This document shows, in pieces, positions 51,160 through 59,933 of a DNA stretch of 64,000 nucleotides; the first letter of the stretch is position 1, and the number at the start of each line of letters is the position of its first letter. The position numbers were made by a program, and so were the translations under genes. Origin of the DNA: Cytophagales bacterium UBA2561 (GTDB lineage Bacteria; Bacteroidota; Bacteroidia; Cytophagales; Thermoflexibacteraceae). The stretch is taken from NCBI GenBank assembly GCA_002340355.1, contig DDLX01000015.1, positions 62,001-126,000 of the forward strand, written 5' to 3'. The notes under the pieces were generated by a model. The model searched no databases. It had not been told where the DNA came from and was given only the letters and a program-made list of their open reading frames with translations.

Positions 51160-51233
51160 TGATTCGTCCAGGGTTCGAACCTGGAACCTACTGCTTAGAA
51201 GGCAGTTGCTCTATCCAGTTGAGCTAACGAACC
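51160..51233 (-). tRNA. tRNA-Arg (anticodon TCT)
   Basis: The cloverleaf is readable on the minus strand. Acceptor GGTTCGT pairs with ACGAATC (one wobble). The D arm is TAGCTCAACTGGATAGAG. The anticodon loop CTTCTAA is on the ACTGC/GCAGT stem, and the T arm has GGTTCGAACCC. The discriminator is A and CCA is not encoded. It reads AGA codons. Confidence 0.95.
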
Positions 51234-51265
51234 ATGTCGAAAAAAAAGATGATTAAAAATAAAAG

Positions 51266-51340
51266 TCGGGGCAGTAGGATTCGAACCTACGACCCCCTGC
51301 TCCCAAAGCAGGTACGCTAACCGGGCTGCGCTATGCCCCG
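51266..51340 (-). tRNA. tRNA-Pro (anticodon TGG)
   Basis: On the minus strand, acceptor CGGGGCA pairs with TGCCCCG. The anticodon stem CCTGC/GCAGG has loop TTTGGGA, and the T arm is TAGGTTCGAATCCTA. The discriminator is A and there is no encoded CCA. Confidence 0.95.
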
Positions 51341-51375
51341 AACTATAATTTTTATCTTTTGTCTCGAAAAACGAG

Positions 51376-51460
51376 CGGAGAGTATGGGATTCGAACCCAT
51401 GCATCAGTCTCCTGATGACGGTTTAGCAAACCGCTCCATTAACCACTCTGGCAACTCTCC
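51376..51460 (-). tRNA. tRNA-Ser (anticodon GCT)
   Basis: The minus strand has acceptor GGAGAGT/ACTCTCC, anticodon loop TTGCTAA and a long class II variable arm CATCAGGAGACTGATG. The T arm contains GGGTTCGAATCCC and the discriminator is G. At 85 nt it is normal for tRNA-Ser reading AGC/AGT. Confidence 0.95.
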
Positions 51461-51587
51461 GAAGCTCTGAAGTGCTTCTTGCAAAACCTCATTTGGTTAA
51501 TTGCACCGCAAAGGTAAGATAATATTTTAGTTTTCTCAAAATTTGATGTGCTTTTTTTCTTTATTTTTTTCGAAAATTCTCAACATC

Positions 51588-51614
51588 AAAAAAGCCGCAA
51601 AGTTTTACGGCTTT
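51588..51614 (-). terminator. Terminator of the secreted-protein gene
   Basis: AAAGCCG (51591-51597) pairs with CGGCTTT (51608-51614). On the minus strand a run of T follows (51593-51588 complement). It lies 30 bases after the stop at 51644. Confidence 0.8.
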
Positions 51615-51643
51615 ATGGTTTTGTTTTTGGATTGAAAATCAGC

Positions 51644-52288
51644 TTATTCAACCTTATAAATTTTTTCAATAGTGCGGTCTCCACAAGTGAGCGTCAAAGT
51701 ATAAATGCCTTTTTTGAGTTGAGAAATGTTGTATTTTTTGGCATACATATCGTCATCTTGTGTATTTTCCTCATAAATCATGTTTCCATCTTCATCTTTA
51801 AATGAAATACTTACGCCTTCATGTCCATTTTTGTAGAACAAACGTACTGAGTTTTCTTTGATAATTGGTGAGACATAAGCCTGAAATGTTTTATCAATAC
51901 TTTTGTCCGAAACACCAACTGCTATTTCATTTTCTGCTTTGAGGTCACCCATTTCAATTTGGACTTTGTAAATGCCTGCTCCAATATTTCTCATATCGTA
52001 ATTTCGATTAAGAGCTTCTTGATCTTTGAGAATATCCTTATAAATCAATGTTCCTTTCGTATCCAAAATCCGAACTGTGATTTTGTCCTCAGAGGCATTT
52101 TTGAAAGCTACTTTGAATTTCAAAGAATTTTTTAAGGCAAATACATTATACGCAAATTTTTTAGTGGAAGTAATTGCTACTTTTTCTTCATCATCGCCCC
52201 CTTCAGGATTGGTCGCAAAAGCAAGATTAGAAAATAATGTAGTTACTAAAACAGCAAGTACGGCAAAATTGACTTTGAAGGTTTTCAT
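51644..52288 (-). CDS. Secreted protein with two T9SS-like beta-sandwich repeats
   Basis: A signal peptide (NFAVLAVLVTTLFSNLAFA, cleavage near 26) precedes an acidic stretch (NPEGGDDEE). Two similar ~80-residue units follow. Each has the pattern ILDTKGTLIYKD / FKDEDGNMIYEEN and ends in YDMRNIGAGIYKVQI / YNISQLKKGIYTLTL. That is the fold seen in T9SS type A domains and DUF3244-like secreted proteins of Bacteroidota. No enzymatic residue is seen. It is short for a T9SS substrate (214 aa) and lacks a separate passenger domain. It is probably periplasmic or surface-bound. The gene is alone. Confidence 0.65.
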   Translation of the reverse strand: MKTFKVNFAVLAVLVTTLFSNLAFATNPEGGDDEEKVAITSTKKFAYNVFALKNSLKFKVAFKNASEDKITVRILDTKGTLIYKDILKDQEALNRNYDMRNIGAGIYKVQIEMGDLKAENEIAVGVSDKSIDKTFQAYVSPIIKENSVRLFYKNGHEGVSISFKDEDGNMIYEENTQDDDMYAKKYNISQLKKGIYTLTLTCGDRTIEKIYKVE

Positions 52289-52486
52289 GATTTACTGAGT
52301 TTTGAAGTGATTTTGATTTAATTAATTTGACACTAATCTTTATTTCCAATTGTGTGCCAAAAAATCAAAACATATTAGTAATCAGTAAATTATGATTATT
52401 TTGAGAAAGACTAAAAACAGAAAAGAGTTCGAAAATGAACAACTATTCGCACACTTTCGCACGTTTTTGACTAAATTTTAAATGGT

Positions 52487-54367
52487 TTAGGTAGTTGCTT
52501 GATCTAAATCTTTCTCAACTCGTAGATTTTCAATGATAAACTTTTGACGAGCAGGTGTATTTTTTCCCATATAATAGGAAAGCAACTTTTGAATGGGTGT
52601 TTCTTTTCGCAAGATAATTGGGTCAAGACGCATCTCTTCCCCAATGAAATTCCCAAATTCATCAGGAGAAATTTCTCCTAATCCTTTAAATCGAGTAATC
52701 TCTAATTTAGATTGTTTTGTACCTAACTTCTTAACTGCTTTTTGTTTTTCTTCTTCTGAATAACAATAAATGGTTTTTTGTTTATTTCGGACTCTAAATA
52801 GGGGCGTTTCCAAAATATACAAATGCCCATTTTTGACTAGATCAGGAAAAAATTGAAGGAAAAAAGTCAGCATTAAAAGACGAATGTGCATTCCATCGAC
52901 ATCGGCATCAGTTGCAATGACAATTTGATTATAACGTAGACTTTCAATTCCATCTTCGATATTTAGGGCGTGTTGTAAAAGATTGAATTCTTCATTCTGA
53001 TAAACTATTTTTTTCGTTAAGTTAAAGCAGTTCAATGGTTTTCCTCGAAGACTGAAGACGGCTTGTGTCTGAACATCTCTTGATTTGGTAATACTTCCAC
53101 TTGCCGAATCTCCTTCTGTAATAAACAAAGTCGTGTCATAACGGCGGTCATTTTTAGAATTATAATGAATTCGACAATCTCGTAGTTTTTTGTTGTGAAC
53201 ACTGGCTTTTTTGGCTCGTTCGTTTGCTAATTTTTTGACTCCTGCAATCTCTTTCCGTTCTCGTTCAGATTGTTGAATTCGTTTCAATAATGCTTTTGCC
53301 GTTTCGGGGTTTCGATGCAAGAAATTATTGAGATTAGTTTTTAAAAAATCATTGATGAAAGTTCGCATCGTTACCCCTTTGGGGCTAATATGAGTCGAAC
53401 CTAATTTAGTCTTGGTTTGTGACTCAAATACAGGTTCTTGCACTCTGACTGCAATGGCACCAACAATTGCCGAACGGATATCCGAAGCATCAAAATTTTT
53501 CCCGTAAAAATCCCGTATAGTTTTCACCAATGCTTCCCGAAAACCTGCTAAGTGAGTTCCGCCCTGCGTGGTGTATTGTCCATTGACAAAGGAATAATAT
53601 TCTTCACCATACTGGTTGGCATGCGTTAGGGCAAGTTCAATATCATTTCCTTTGAGATGAATAATTGGATAACGTAAATTTTCTTCATCCGTTTTGCGTT
53701 CTAACAAGTCAGCAAGTCCCTTTTTGGAAACATAATTTTGCCCATTGAATCGGATAGTCAAGCCTGCATTTAGGAAAGCATAATTCCAAATTTGATCATC
53801 CAAAAATTCAGGAATAAACCGATAATTTTTAAAAACCGTAGGGTCTGGTTCAAAGATGATTTTTGTGCCATTACGCTCAGAAGTTTTAGTAATATTCTGA
53901 TTATTAATAAGTTCTCCTTTCTGAAACTCTGCTACTTTTTGTTTTCCATCTCGGAAAGAAGAAACTTGAAAATAGATCGCTAGGGCATTAACGGCTTTTG
54001 TTCCTACTCCATTTAATCCAACTGACTTCTGAAATGCGCCTGAATCGTATTTGCCACCTGTATTAATTTTAGAAACGCAATCAATGACTTTTCCCAATGG
54101 AATTCCTCGTCCAAAATCTCGAATTTCGACACGGCGTTCAGAAACCGAAATTTCGATACGTTTACCGTGTCCCATCATATATTCATCAATACTATTATCA
54201 ACAATTTCTTTGACTAATACATAAATACCATCATCTTTTGCTGAGCCATCGCCGAGTTTTCCGATATACATCCCTGGACGCAAACGGATGTGTTCTCGCC
54301 AGTCCAGCGACTTAATACTATCTTCAGTATAAGCAGTTGAGTTTTTTGGGGTCTTATTTTGCGCCAT
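52487..54367 (-). CDS. parE: DNA topoisomerase IV subunit B
   Basis: This is the ATPase subunit of a type IIA topoisomerase that decatenates chromosomes. The GHKL domain shows LRPGMYIG, EIVDNSIDEYMMG (N box), DFGRGIP and GLNGVGTKAVNALA. The TOPRIM part has LFITEGDSASGSI near 415, with Glu for metal binding, and ATDADVDGMHIR near 486. The C-terminal RFKGLGEISPDEF is the GyrB/ParE end. The 626-residue size is that of Bacteroidota ParE rather than the larger GyrB (~650). The parC partner is not in the downstream part of the window; the next gene is a secreted protein gene on the same strand. Confidence 0.9.
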   Translation of the reverse strand: MAQNKTPKNSTAYTEDSIKSLDWREHIRLRPGMYIGKLGDGSAKDDGIYVLVKEIVDNSIDEYMMGHGKRIEISVSERRVEIRDFGRGIPLGKVIDCVSKINTGGKYDSGAFQKSVGLNGVGTKAVNALAIYFQVSSFRDGKQKVAEFQKGELINNQNITKTSERNGTKIIFEPDPTVFKNYRFIPEFLDDQIWNYAFLNAGLTIRFNGQNYVSKKGLADLLERKTDEENLRYPIIHLKGNDIELALTHANQYGEEYYSFVNGQYTTQGGTHLAGFREALVKTIRDFYGKNFDASDIRSAIVGAIAVRVQEPVFESQTKTKLGSTHISPKGVTMRTFINDFLKTNLNNFLHRNPETAKALLKRIQQSERERKEIAGVKKLANERAKKASVHNKKLRDCRIHYNSKNDRRYDTTLFITEGDSASGSITKSRDVQTQAVFSLRGKPLNCFNLTKKIVYQNEEFNLLQHALNIEDGIESLRYNQIVIATDADVDGMHIRLLMLTFFLQFFPDLVKNGHLYILETPLFRVRNKQKTIYCYSEEEKQKAVKKLGTKQSKLEITRFKGLGEISPDEFGNFIGEEMRLDPIILRKETPIQKLLSYYMGKNTPARQKFIIENLRVEKDLDQATT

Positions 54368-54515
54368 TTTTGGATGCTTAAAGAATAGGAAATTTGGTTT
54401 TTTATGTAAAAGTATAAGATTTTTGGAAAAACTTTTGACAAAAAAAGAATCAAAGATCGTAAGGGTTTTACGGGGTGAGTTGATTATATTCTCTTAAAGG
54501 AAAAAATAGAAGAAA

Positions 54516-54539
54516 AAGCCACCTGAATAGGTAGCTTTA
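54516..54539 (-). terminator. Terminator of the M1 peptidase gene
   Basis: AAAGCCACCT (54516-54525) pairs with AGGTAGCTTT (54530-54539) with one mismatch and a 4-base loop. On the minus strand a T-rich tail follows. Confidence 0.7.
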
Positions 54540-54619
54540 AAAAGAATAGTAGCATTTATAAAAATTTCTATACCCAGTATAACTGTGTTGCTATTTCGGA
54601 CGAAATTTAAAAAGAGCTT

Positions 54620-56476
54620 TTATTTTTCTTCTGTTTCTACAAATCGAAATTGTGTATCCAAACTTGGAAAACGGTCATTTTTGGGATTAATATCCGCCAT
54701 TCGTTCGCTTGGGTTAATTTGGATACTTTGAATATTTTTTAATGATTCGTCTAATTTCAGCTCATATTCTGGGAATGTCCAAGGCCAGTCGGTTAAAGTG
54801 ACTCGTTTGATTTTATTTTCTTCGGGCTTCTCACCTCTCATAATTCGTAATGGAATGTAATACAGCTTTTTAGAACCATCTTTCTGAGTTACTAAAATAT
54901 CTAAAGGCATAGGTGTTCTTCCAATCCGTTCCAGTAAAATGGTTACTTTTCCATCTGTTTCAGTTACGGTTTTGATGCCATAGTCAATTGTATTGGTTGT
55001 TTCTACCCAGTGTTCAAAGTACCAATCTAACTCAAGACCTGAAGTTTTTTCCATGACTCGTTTGAAGTCTCGTGCTGTAGGGTGCTTGAATTTCCATTCC
55101 TCAAAATACCGAAGCATTCCTTTTTCTAAGTTTTCCTGTCCAATGATATAGCTCAATTGATGAAGAAAAACTGCCCCTTTGGAATAGGATGAAATTCCAT
55201 AAGCTGTATTTCGTTCATAATGATCGGCATGAGTGGTTTGGGGTTCTTCAATATTACGTTCTATCATCACTTGATAGCTTCTATAATTTTGATATTGTGG
55301 ATTCGGCAGTTTAGTATCAAACAACATATCTAAAATCAAATCTTGAGCATAAGTAGTAAATCCTTCATCCATCCAAGAATATTTGGCTTCATTAGTGGCT
55401 AAAAGTCCCTGAAACCAACTATGAATTGATTCATGCACCGCTACACTGACTAGGCTCTGAAAATTTCGCCCGCCTGTAATTAAAGTTGCCATAGGATACT
55501 CCATTCCGCCATCGCCACCTTGAATAAAGCTATATTGTTTATAAGGATACTTCCCAAATTTCTGGTTCATAATTGCAAAGCACTCTATCATGACATCGGG
55601 TAACTTTTTCCAATTATCGGCTACATCCTTTTGATAAAAAAAGTGAAGTTCGATACCCTCCTTAGTTTTGACCATATCATGTTGATAATCAGGGTCAGCA
55701 CCCCATGCAAAATCATGTACTTTTGGAGCGACAAAATGCCATGTTAGACGTTTTGTTTTGGGTTCAACTGTTTTTTTGGTGTAACCATGTCCGATCTCAT
55801 TAGGATTTTGCAAATATCCTGTTCCACCAATAACGTAATTTTTGTCAATGGTAATTTTTACATCAAAATCCCCCCAAACCCCATGAAATTCACGACCAAT
55901 ATACGGATTGGCATGCCAACCTTCGATATCATATTCGGCTAATTTAGGATACCATTGTGTCATTGAATAAGAAATTCCTTCTTTATTATCTCGTCCCGAA
56001 CGCCGAATTTGTAAGGGTACTTGCGCCTCAAATTCCATTTTGAAAACCGTTTTTTGACGTGGTAAGATGGGTTTATCTAAGGTAACTTCTAGAATTGTTC
56101 CTACGGTTTTGTAAGTTACTTTTTTGCCATCTTGTGTCAAAGATTGAATTTTTTGATAACCAATTTCATCTTCATTCAACTTGTAAATGCGGTTTCCAAC
56201 TCTGGGATCGGGATCGGTGATAGTCCGAGAGCGTACATCCATCATACTGTTGGGTTGGAAAGCATTGAAATACAGATGATAAAAAACTTTAGTGAGTGTA
56301 TCAGGGGAATTATTTTGGTAGGTTAGTTTTTGTTTACCCGAAAATTGATGTTTGGTTACATCAAAATCAATCTCCATTTCATAATTGACTGCTTGTTGCC
56401 AATACGTTTGAGCTTGAGCAGTATTCATCAAGAAAACGCCAAAAAATCCAAGCCAGAGTATACGTAATTTGTTCAT
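54620..56476 (-). CDS. M1-family aminopeptidase-like metallopeptidase, exported
   Basis: A signal peptide (about 1-22, ending AQAQ) and an N-terminal beta domain precede the gluzincin core. The core has GGDGGMEYPM (the GAMEN-like substrate loop), AVHESIHSWFQ near residue 347 (zinc HExxH) and YSWMDEGFTTYAQ (third ligand Glu about 20 residues later). At 618 aa it is of normal size for the short M1 proteins of Bacteroidota that act in the periplasm. A helical ERAP-like C-terminal domain is replaced by a beta-rich end (LLERIGRTPMPLDILV). It is probably an aminopeptidase of peptide nutrition. Confidence 0.88.
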   Translation of the reverse strand: MNKLRILWLGFFGVFLMNTAQAQTYWQQAVNYEMEIDFDVTKHQFSGKQKLTYQNNSPDTLTKVFYHLYFNAFQPNSMMDVRSRTITDPDPRVGNRIYKLNEDEIGYQKIQSLTQDGKKVTYKTVGTILEVTLDKPILPRQKTVFKMEFEAQVPLQIRRSGRDNKEGISYSMTQWYPKLAEYDIEGWHANPYIGREFHGVWGDFDVKITIDKNYVIGGTGYLQNPNEIGHGYTKKTVEPKTKRLTWHFVAPKVHDFAWGADPDYQHDMVKTKEGIELHFFYQKDVADNWKKLPDVMIECFAIMNQKFGKYPYKQYSFIQGGDGGMEYPMATLITGGRNFQSLVSVAVHESIHSWFQGLLATNEAKYSWMDEGFTTYAQDLILDMLFDTKLPNPQYQNYRSYQVMIERNIEEPQTTHADHYERNTAYGISSYSKGAVFLHQLSYIIGQENLEKGMLRYFEEWKFKHPTARDFKRVMEKTSGLELDWYFEHWVETTNTIDYGIKTVTETDGKVTILLERIGRTPMPLDILVTQKDGSKKLYYIPLRIMRGEKPEENKIKRVTLTDWPWTFPEYELKLDESLKNIQSIQINPSERMADINPKNDRFPSLDTQFRFVETEEK

Positions 56477-56674
56477 AAAATTTTGTTAAAAAAATAGTGA
56501 AGTGAACTAAAAAGAAATGCTCTTAGCATTTACATTAAAAATAATTTTCAAGGTAAGAAAAAGATTTAGTTTTAGAGCGTTCGAGATTTTGACCTAAAAA
56601 GTCAATTTTAGATGAATTTTGATAATTTGAAAGAATAATCTTTTATATCAAATAGGGAGGAGAATTCTTGAGAG

Positions 56675-56726
56675 ATGCCAGAATAGTCTTGTTTTGAAGA
56701 AGAACTAACGAATACTACTCTGGCAT
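56675..56726. terminator. Stem-loop behind relA/spoT
   Basis: ATGCCAGAATAGT (56675-56687) pairs with ACTACTCTGGCAT (56714-56726), 12 of 13, across 26 bases. The minus strand lacks a T-run, so it may be an RNA-processing or rho-assisted end. Confidence 0.4.
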
Positions 56727-56753
56727 TCTAATTATTTTAATCTGGAGGAATTT

Positions 56754-59063
56754 CTACAAATCAAACCGAGTAACTTTCAAAATGTCCTGAATTTCTTTTA
56801 AGTTATTAATGACTATGTTTACTTCATTGAGGTCATGAACTGCTAGCGAAATATTACCTTCAAAAACTCCTTCACTTGTCTGAAACGAAATTGCCGTAAT
56901 ATTCAATCCTTTACGCCCAATAATTTGGGTTACATCATTGACTAAACCAACTCTATCCGAACCAATTACCCGAAGATTAATATCAAATAATTCTTTATCC
57001 ATCGAAGCCCAACGCGCCCGAATAATACGGTGTCCAAATTTTGCCATTAGATTCACCGCATTCTGACAGTCCGTTTTGTGAATGCTGACCCCTCGATTGA
57101 TTGTTACCAAACCAAAGATATCATCCCCTGGCATCGGAGAACAACATTTAGCGATACGATATTCGATTTTGTCGTGGTCTTCACCAATCACCAAAACATC
57201 TTCTTCCTGATGCTTAACCGTTCTCATTTTTCTCTTAAATTCTTTGGCGTTTGCCGCATGAATTTTTTGATCTCGAATATTACGTTCGTGTTGATCTCGA
57301 AAACGCTTGATAACTGTATGTTCGATTGTTCCTTTACCAATCTGATAGTATAATTCTTTTTCGCTTTTGGTATGGAAATAATCGACTAACTCAGTTAAAA
57401 TCTTAGGTGTTAAGGACAACTTCATTTGCTTGAGCTTACGAGCTAAAATTTCTTTGCCAGCGTCTGTATATTTCTCTTTAGTGGCTCGGAGGTATTCTCG
57501 GATATGACTTCGAGCTTTAGAAGTAGATACCAATTTTAACCAACCATCATTAGCTTTCGCTTTAGTTGACGTAAGAATTTCGATTTGATCACCGTTCGAT
57601 AATTCGTAATTTAGTGGAACTAATTTCCCATTCACTTTTGCTCCTAAACAACTGATTCCTATTTCACTATGAATATCAAAGGCAAAATCTAAAACGGTAG
57701 CTTTGGAAGGAAAGGCTTTAAGGTCTCCTTTCGGTGTAAATACAAAGACCTCATTATTAAATAAATTGGCTCGGAATTCGTCCATAAACTCCAGTGCATC
57801 CACGTCTTGACTTTCAAGTGATTCCCGAACTTTTTCAATCCATTTCTCTAATGAGCTATCTTCCTGTACCGTAGCATCTTTATATTTCCAATGTGCAGCT
57901 AATCCTTTTTCTGCAATTTCATCCATACGCCGAGACCGAATTTGAACCTCAACCCATTTTCCTGCCAGTCCCATTACCGTAGTATGTAGGGATTCATAAC
58001 CATTTGCCTTTGGGAATGTAATCCAATCTCGCATTCGATTCGGGTTAGGGCGATATTGTTGAGTAACAATAGAATAGGCTCGCCAACATGTTTCTCGTTC
58101 TTCATCTATTGGAGTATCTACAATGATTCGTACAGCAAATAAATCAAAAACTTCTTCGAACGGAATTCCTTGTCGTTTCATTTTTCGCCAAATCGAATAA
58201 ACTGACTTGACTCGATTCTTGGTTTCGAAACTAAAACCGTGTGCTTTCAACTGAGTAGCTACTGGACGGATAAAATTCCGAATAAATTTATCACGAGCTG
58301 ACTTGGTTTTTTTCAGTTCTTGCACGATATAATGATACCCTTCTGAATCAGTATGTTTCAAACACAAATCTTCAAGTTCGGATTTAATTTCATATAGCCC
58401 TAATCGGTGAGCTAAGGGTGCATAAATAAATTGAGTTTCAGATTTAATCTTGAGTTTTTTCTCTTTGGGCATACTATCAAGTGTCCGCATATTATGGAGG
58501 CGGTCAGCAATTTTTACCAAAACAACCCGAATATCTTCAGTAATGGTAAGGAGCATTTTGCGAAAATTTTCCGCCTGAATTGAATGCCCTTTACTCATTG
58601 CTCCCTTAATTTTGGTCAGCCCATCAATACTTTTCGCCACTTTTTCGCCAAATTCTTGCTCAATGTCTTTGAGTTCATATTCGGTATCTTCTACTACATC
58701 ATGTAATAAAGCACAAACAATCGAAGTAGGTCCTAATCCGATTTCATCGACCACAATCCGAGCTACTTCAATCGGATGATAAATGTAAGGTTCTCCCGAT
58801 TTTCGGCGCACATTGGCATGAGCAGACATAGCTAATTTGAAAGCCCTTCGAATCATGGCAGTATCTTGTCGAGAGGAAATTACAGGTTTGGCATGACGCA
58901 ACAGTCGTCGATATCGCCGTAAGATTTCCTTTTTTTCTGCCTCGCTTTCTGCGGTAGATGGATTGGAGTTCGAGTTCAAAATATCTGAAAATGAACTACT
59001 TGTTACTTTAGTGGTTTCAGCAGTCATGTCCGATTGGTTTTCGCCTTGTGCAAATGGGGTCAT
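56754..59063 (-). CDS. Bifunctional (p)ppGpp synthetase/hydrolase (RelA/SpoT, Rel)
   Basis: The protein makes and degrades the stringent-response alarmone. Domains in order: an HD hydrolase with ALLHDVVEDTEYEL at 116-129 and RLHNMRTLDSMP; a synthetase with VKSVYSIWRKMKRQGIPFEE near 283; a TGS domain with VFVFTPKGDLKAFPSKAT near 440; a zinc-finger helical part with KCCSPMPGDDIFG near 655; and a C-terminal ACT domain (690-769). HD metal residues are intact, so hydrolysis should be active. At 769 aa it is a normal length. The ATG at 59063 opens the frame; a short Ser/Thr/Asn-rich N-terminal extension (about 45 aa) is typical of the phylum. It follows a structured leader (59075-59144). Confidence 0.92.
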   Translation of the reverse strand: MTPFAQGENQSDMTAETTKVTSSSFSDILNSNSNPSTAESEAEKKEILRRYRRLLRHAKPVISSRQDTAMIRRAFKLAMSAHANVRRKSGEPYIYHPIEVARIVVDEIGLGPTSIVCALLHDVVEDTEYELKDIEQEFGEKVAKSIDGLTKIKGAMSKGHSIQAENFRKMLLTITEDIRVVLVKIADRLHNMRTLDSMPKEKKLKIKSETQFIYAPLAHRLGLYEIKSELEDLCLKHTDSEGYHYIVQELKKTKSARDKFIRNFIRPVATQLKAHGFSFETKNRVKSVYSIWRKMKRQGIPFEEVFDLFAVRIIVDTPIDEERETCWRAYSIVTQQYRPNPNRMRDWITFPKANGYESLHTTVMGLAGKWVEVQIRSRRMDEIAEKGLAAHWKYKDATVQEDSSLEKWIEKVRESLESQDVDALEFMDEFRANLFNNEVFVFTPKGDLKAFPSKATVLDFAFDIHSEIGISCLGAKVNGKLVPLNYELSNGDQIEILTSTKAKANDGWLKLVSTSKARSHIREYLRATKEKYTDAGKEILARKLKQMKLSLTPKILTELVDYFHTKSEKELYYQIGKGTIEHTVIKRFRDQHERNIRDQKIHAANAKEFKRKMRTVKHQEEDVLVIGEDHDKIEYRIAKCCSPMPGDDIFGLVTINRGVSIHKTDCQNAVNLMAKFGHRIIRARWASMDKELFDINLRVIGSDRVGLVNDVTQIIGRKGLNITAISFQTSEGVFEGNISLAVHDLNEVNIVINNLKEIQDILKVTRFDL

Positions 59064-59074
59064 AGTTTCAAAAG

Positions 59075-59144
59075 ATTAGTGTTTAGAGGCTAACCGCTTC
59101 AAAACTAAGTGAATTTGGTTCACTTCTTAGCGGACAGCACTAAT
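59075..59144 (-). promoter_or_regulatory. Nested triple-stem leader upstream of relA/spoT
   Basis: Three inverted repeats are nested around one centre: ATTAGTG (59075-59081) with CACTAAT (59138-59144), CCGCT (59094-59098) with AGCGG (59129-59133), and AAGTGAA (59107-59113) with TTCACTT (59119-59125) around a TTTGG loop. CTAAG/CTTAG (59105-59109 and 59126-59130) offers a competing pairing. The structure fills the whole predicted leader and ends 11 bases before the start codon. A regulatory role is inference. Confidence 0.5.
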
Positions 59145-59157
59145 GATATCCATTGTG

Positions 59158-59164
59158 CAAAATA
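59158..59164 (-). promoter_or_regulatory. Putative -7 box of relA/spoT
   Basis: On the minus strand TATTTTG, followed by CAC, is one base shorter than TAnnTTTG. The same variant occurs upstream of the glycosyltransferase and sixA genes. Transcription would start just before the nested stems. Confidence 0.35.
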
Positions 59165-59235
59165 GAAGTTTTACTTAGAAAAGTGGCGAATTTGTAAGAA
59201 AAATTCAGAATCGAATGCTTTTTTATTTTAGCCTC

Positions 59236-59883
59236 TTAGGTTTGATAAGTTTCAATAAATTGGATGATCTCAGATAAACGAGAATTAAGCTCATATTTAT
59301 TTTTTGCTTGTAAAATATCTGTTCCCAATCCTTCCCATTCTTTTCCAAAATGAATTACATATTTTTGATTATCAATGAATTGAAGCATTAATTGAGTACG
59401 TTCAGGGACTTGCTCCTGAGAAATATTTTGATTTTCAAAAACTACAATTTCCGTTTTGACATCGGAAAAATTAGACTCAAAATTCGTCCAATAAGTCACT
59501 TCCTTCTTTGTAAAATTTAACAAATCAAATAATAATACATTCTCAGGAATTTTTTCCAGACTAGAAGATAGTACAAAAATAGGAAACCTAATTTCTCGAT
59601 GGACAGCATTAGCTCTTTTTCGAAGGTCATTGTTTCGTATCGTGTCCATGATTTTTTTTAGTCCCGTAACAATATTTTTTTCCCTTTCTTTATAGTCTTG
59701 ATAATTCAAATGCTCTTGTAAAAATGCTCGCTTTAAAGCATTAAATTCTATATTCAATTCCATTAAAGCGGTATATTTAGGAGAGCGTTCCCGTAAATTA
59801 TACCGCAGTAATGAAGTCAAAGTTTGAAAGTCTCCTGAGTCGTATCGTGCTTGACATTTTCGTAGAAACTTATCTAAAAACAT
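59236..59883 (-). CDS. Unknown protein with effector-associated-domain-like helices
   Basis: Residues 40-85 (LMELNIEFNALKRAFLQEHL, then NYQDYKEREKNIVTGLKKIM) resemble effector-associated domain 11 in pattern: a helix with N-x-L, then 'Y..e.n.I...l..li..'. EADs recruit effectors in bacterial conflict systems (family knowledge). The C-terminal half (about 98-215) has alternating strands and helices (IRFPIFVLSSSLEKI, TEIVVFENQ, KYVIHFGKEWEGLG) and no recognised motif. No signal peptide is present. It is the last gene of a minus-strand run with an MBL hydrolase upstream (50-base gap). No partner effector is seen. Confidence 0.45.
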   Translation of the reverse strand: MFLDKFLRKCQARYDSGDFQTLTSLLRYNLRERSPKYTALMELNIEFNALKRAFLQEHLNYQDYKEREKNIVTGLKKIMDTIRNNDLRKRANAVHREIRFPIFVLSSSLEKIPENVLLFDLLNFTKKEVTYWTNFESNFSDVKTEIVVFENQNISQEQVPERTQLMLQFIDNQKYVIHFGKEWEGLGTDILQAKNKYELNSRLSEIIQFIETYQT

Positions 59884-59933
59884 TGCTATAAATTTTTGTT
59901 TATCAGAATTTTAATAATAGTTTTTTCAGAATA

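Noticed and set aside
51195..51404. 69-codon frame over the tRNA cluster
   Set aside because: It runs through two tRNA genes, the usual spurious translation of tRNA sequence.
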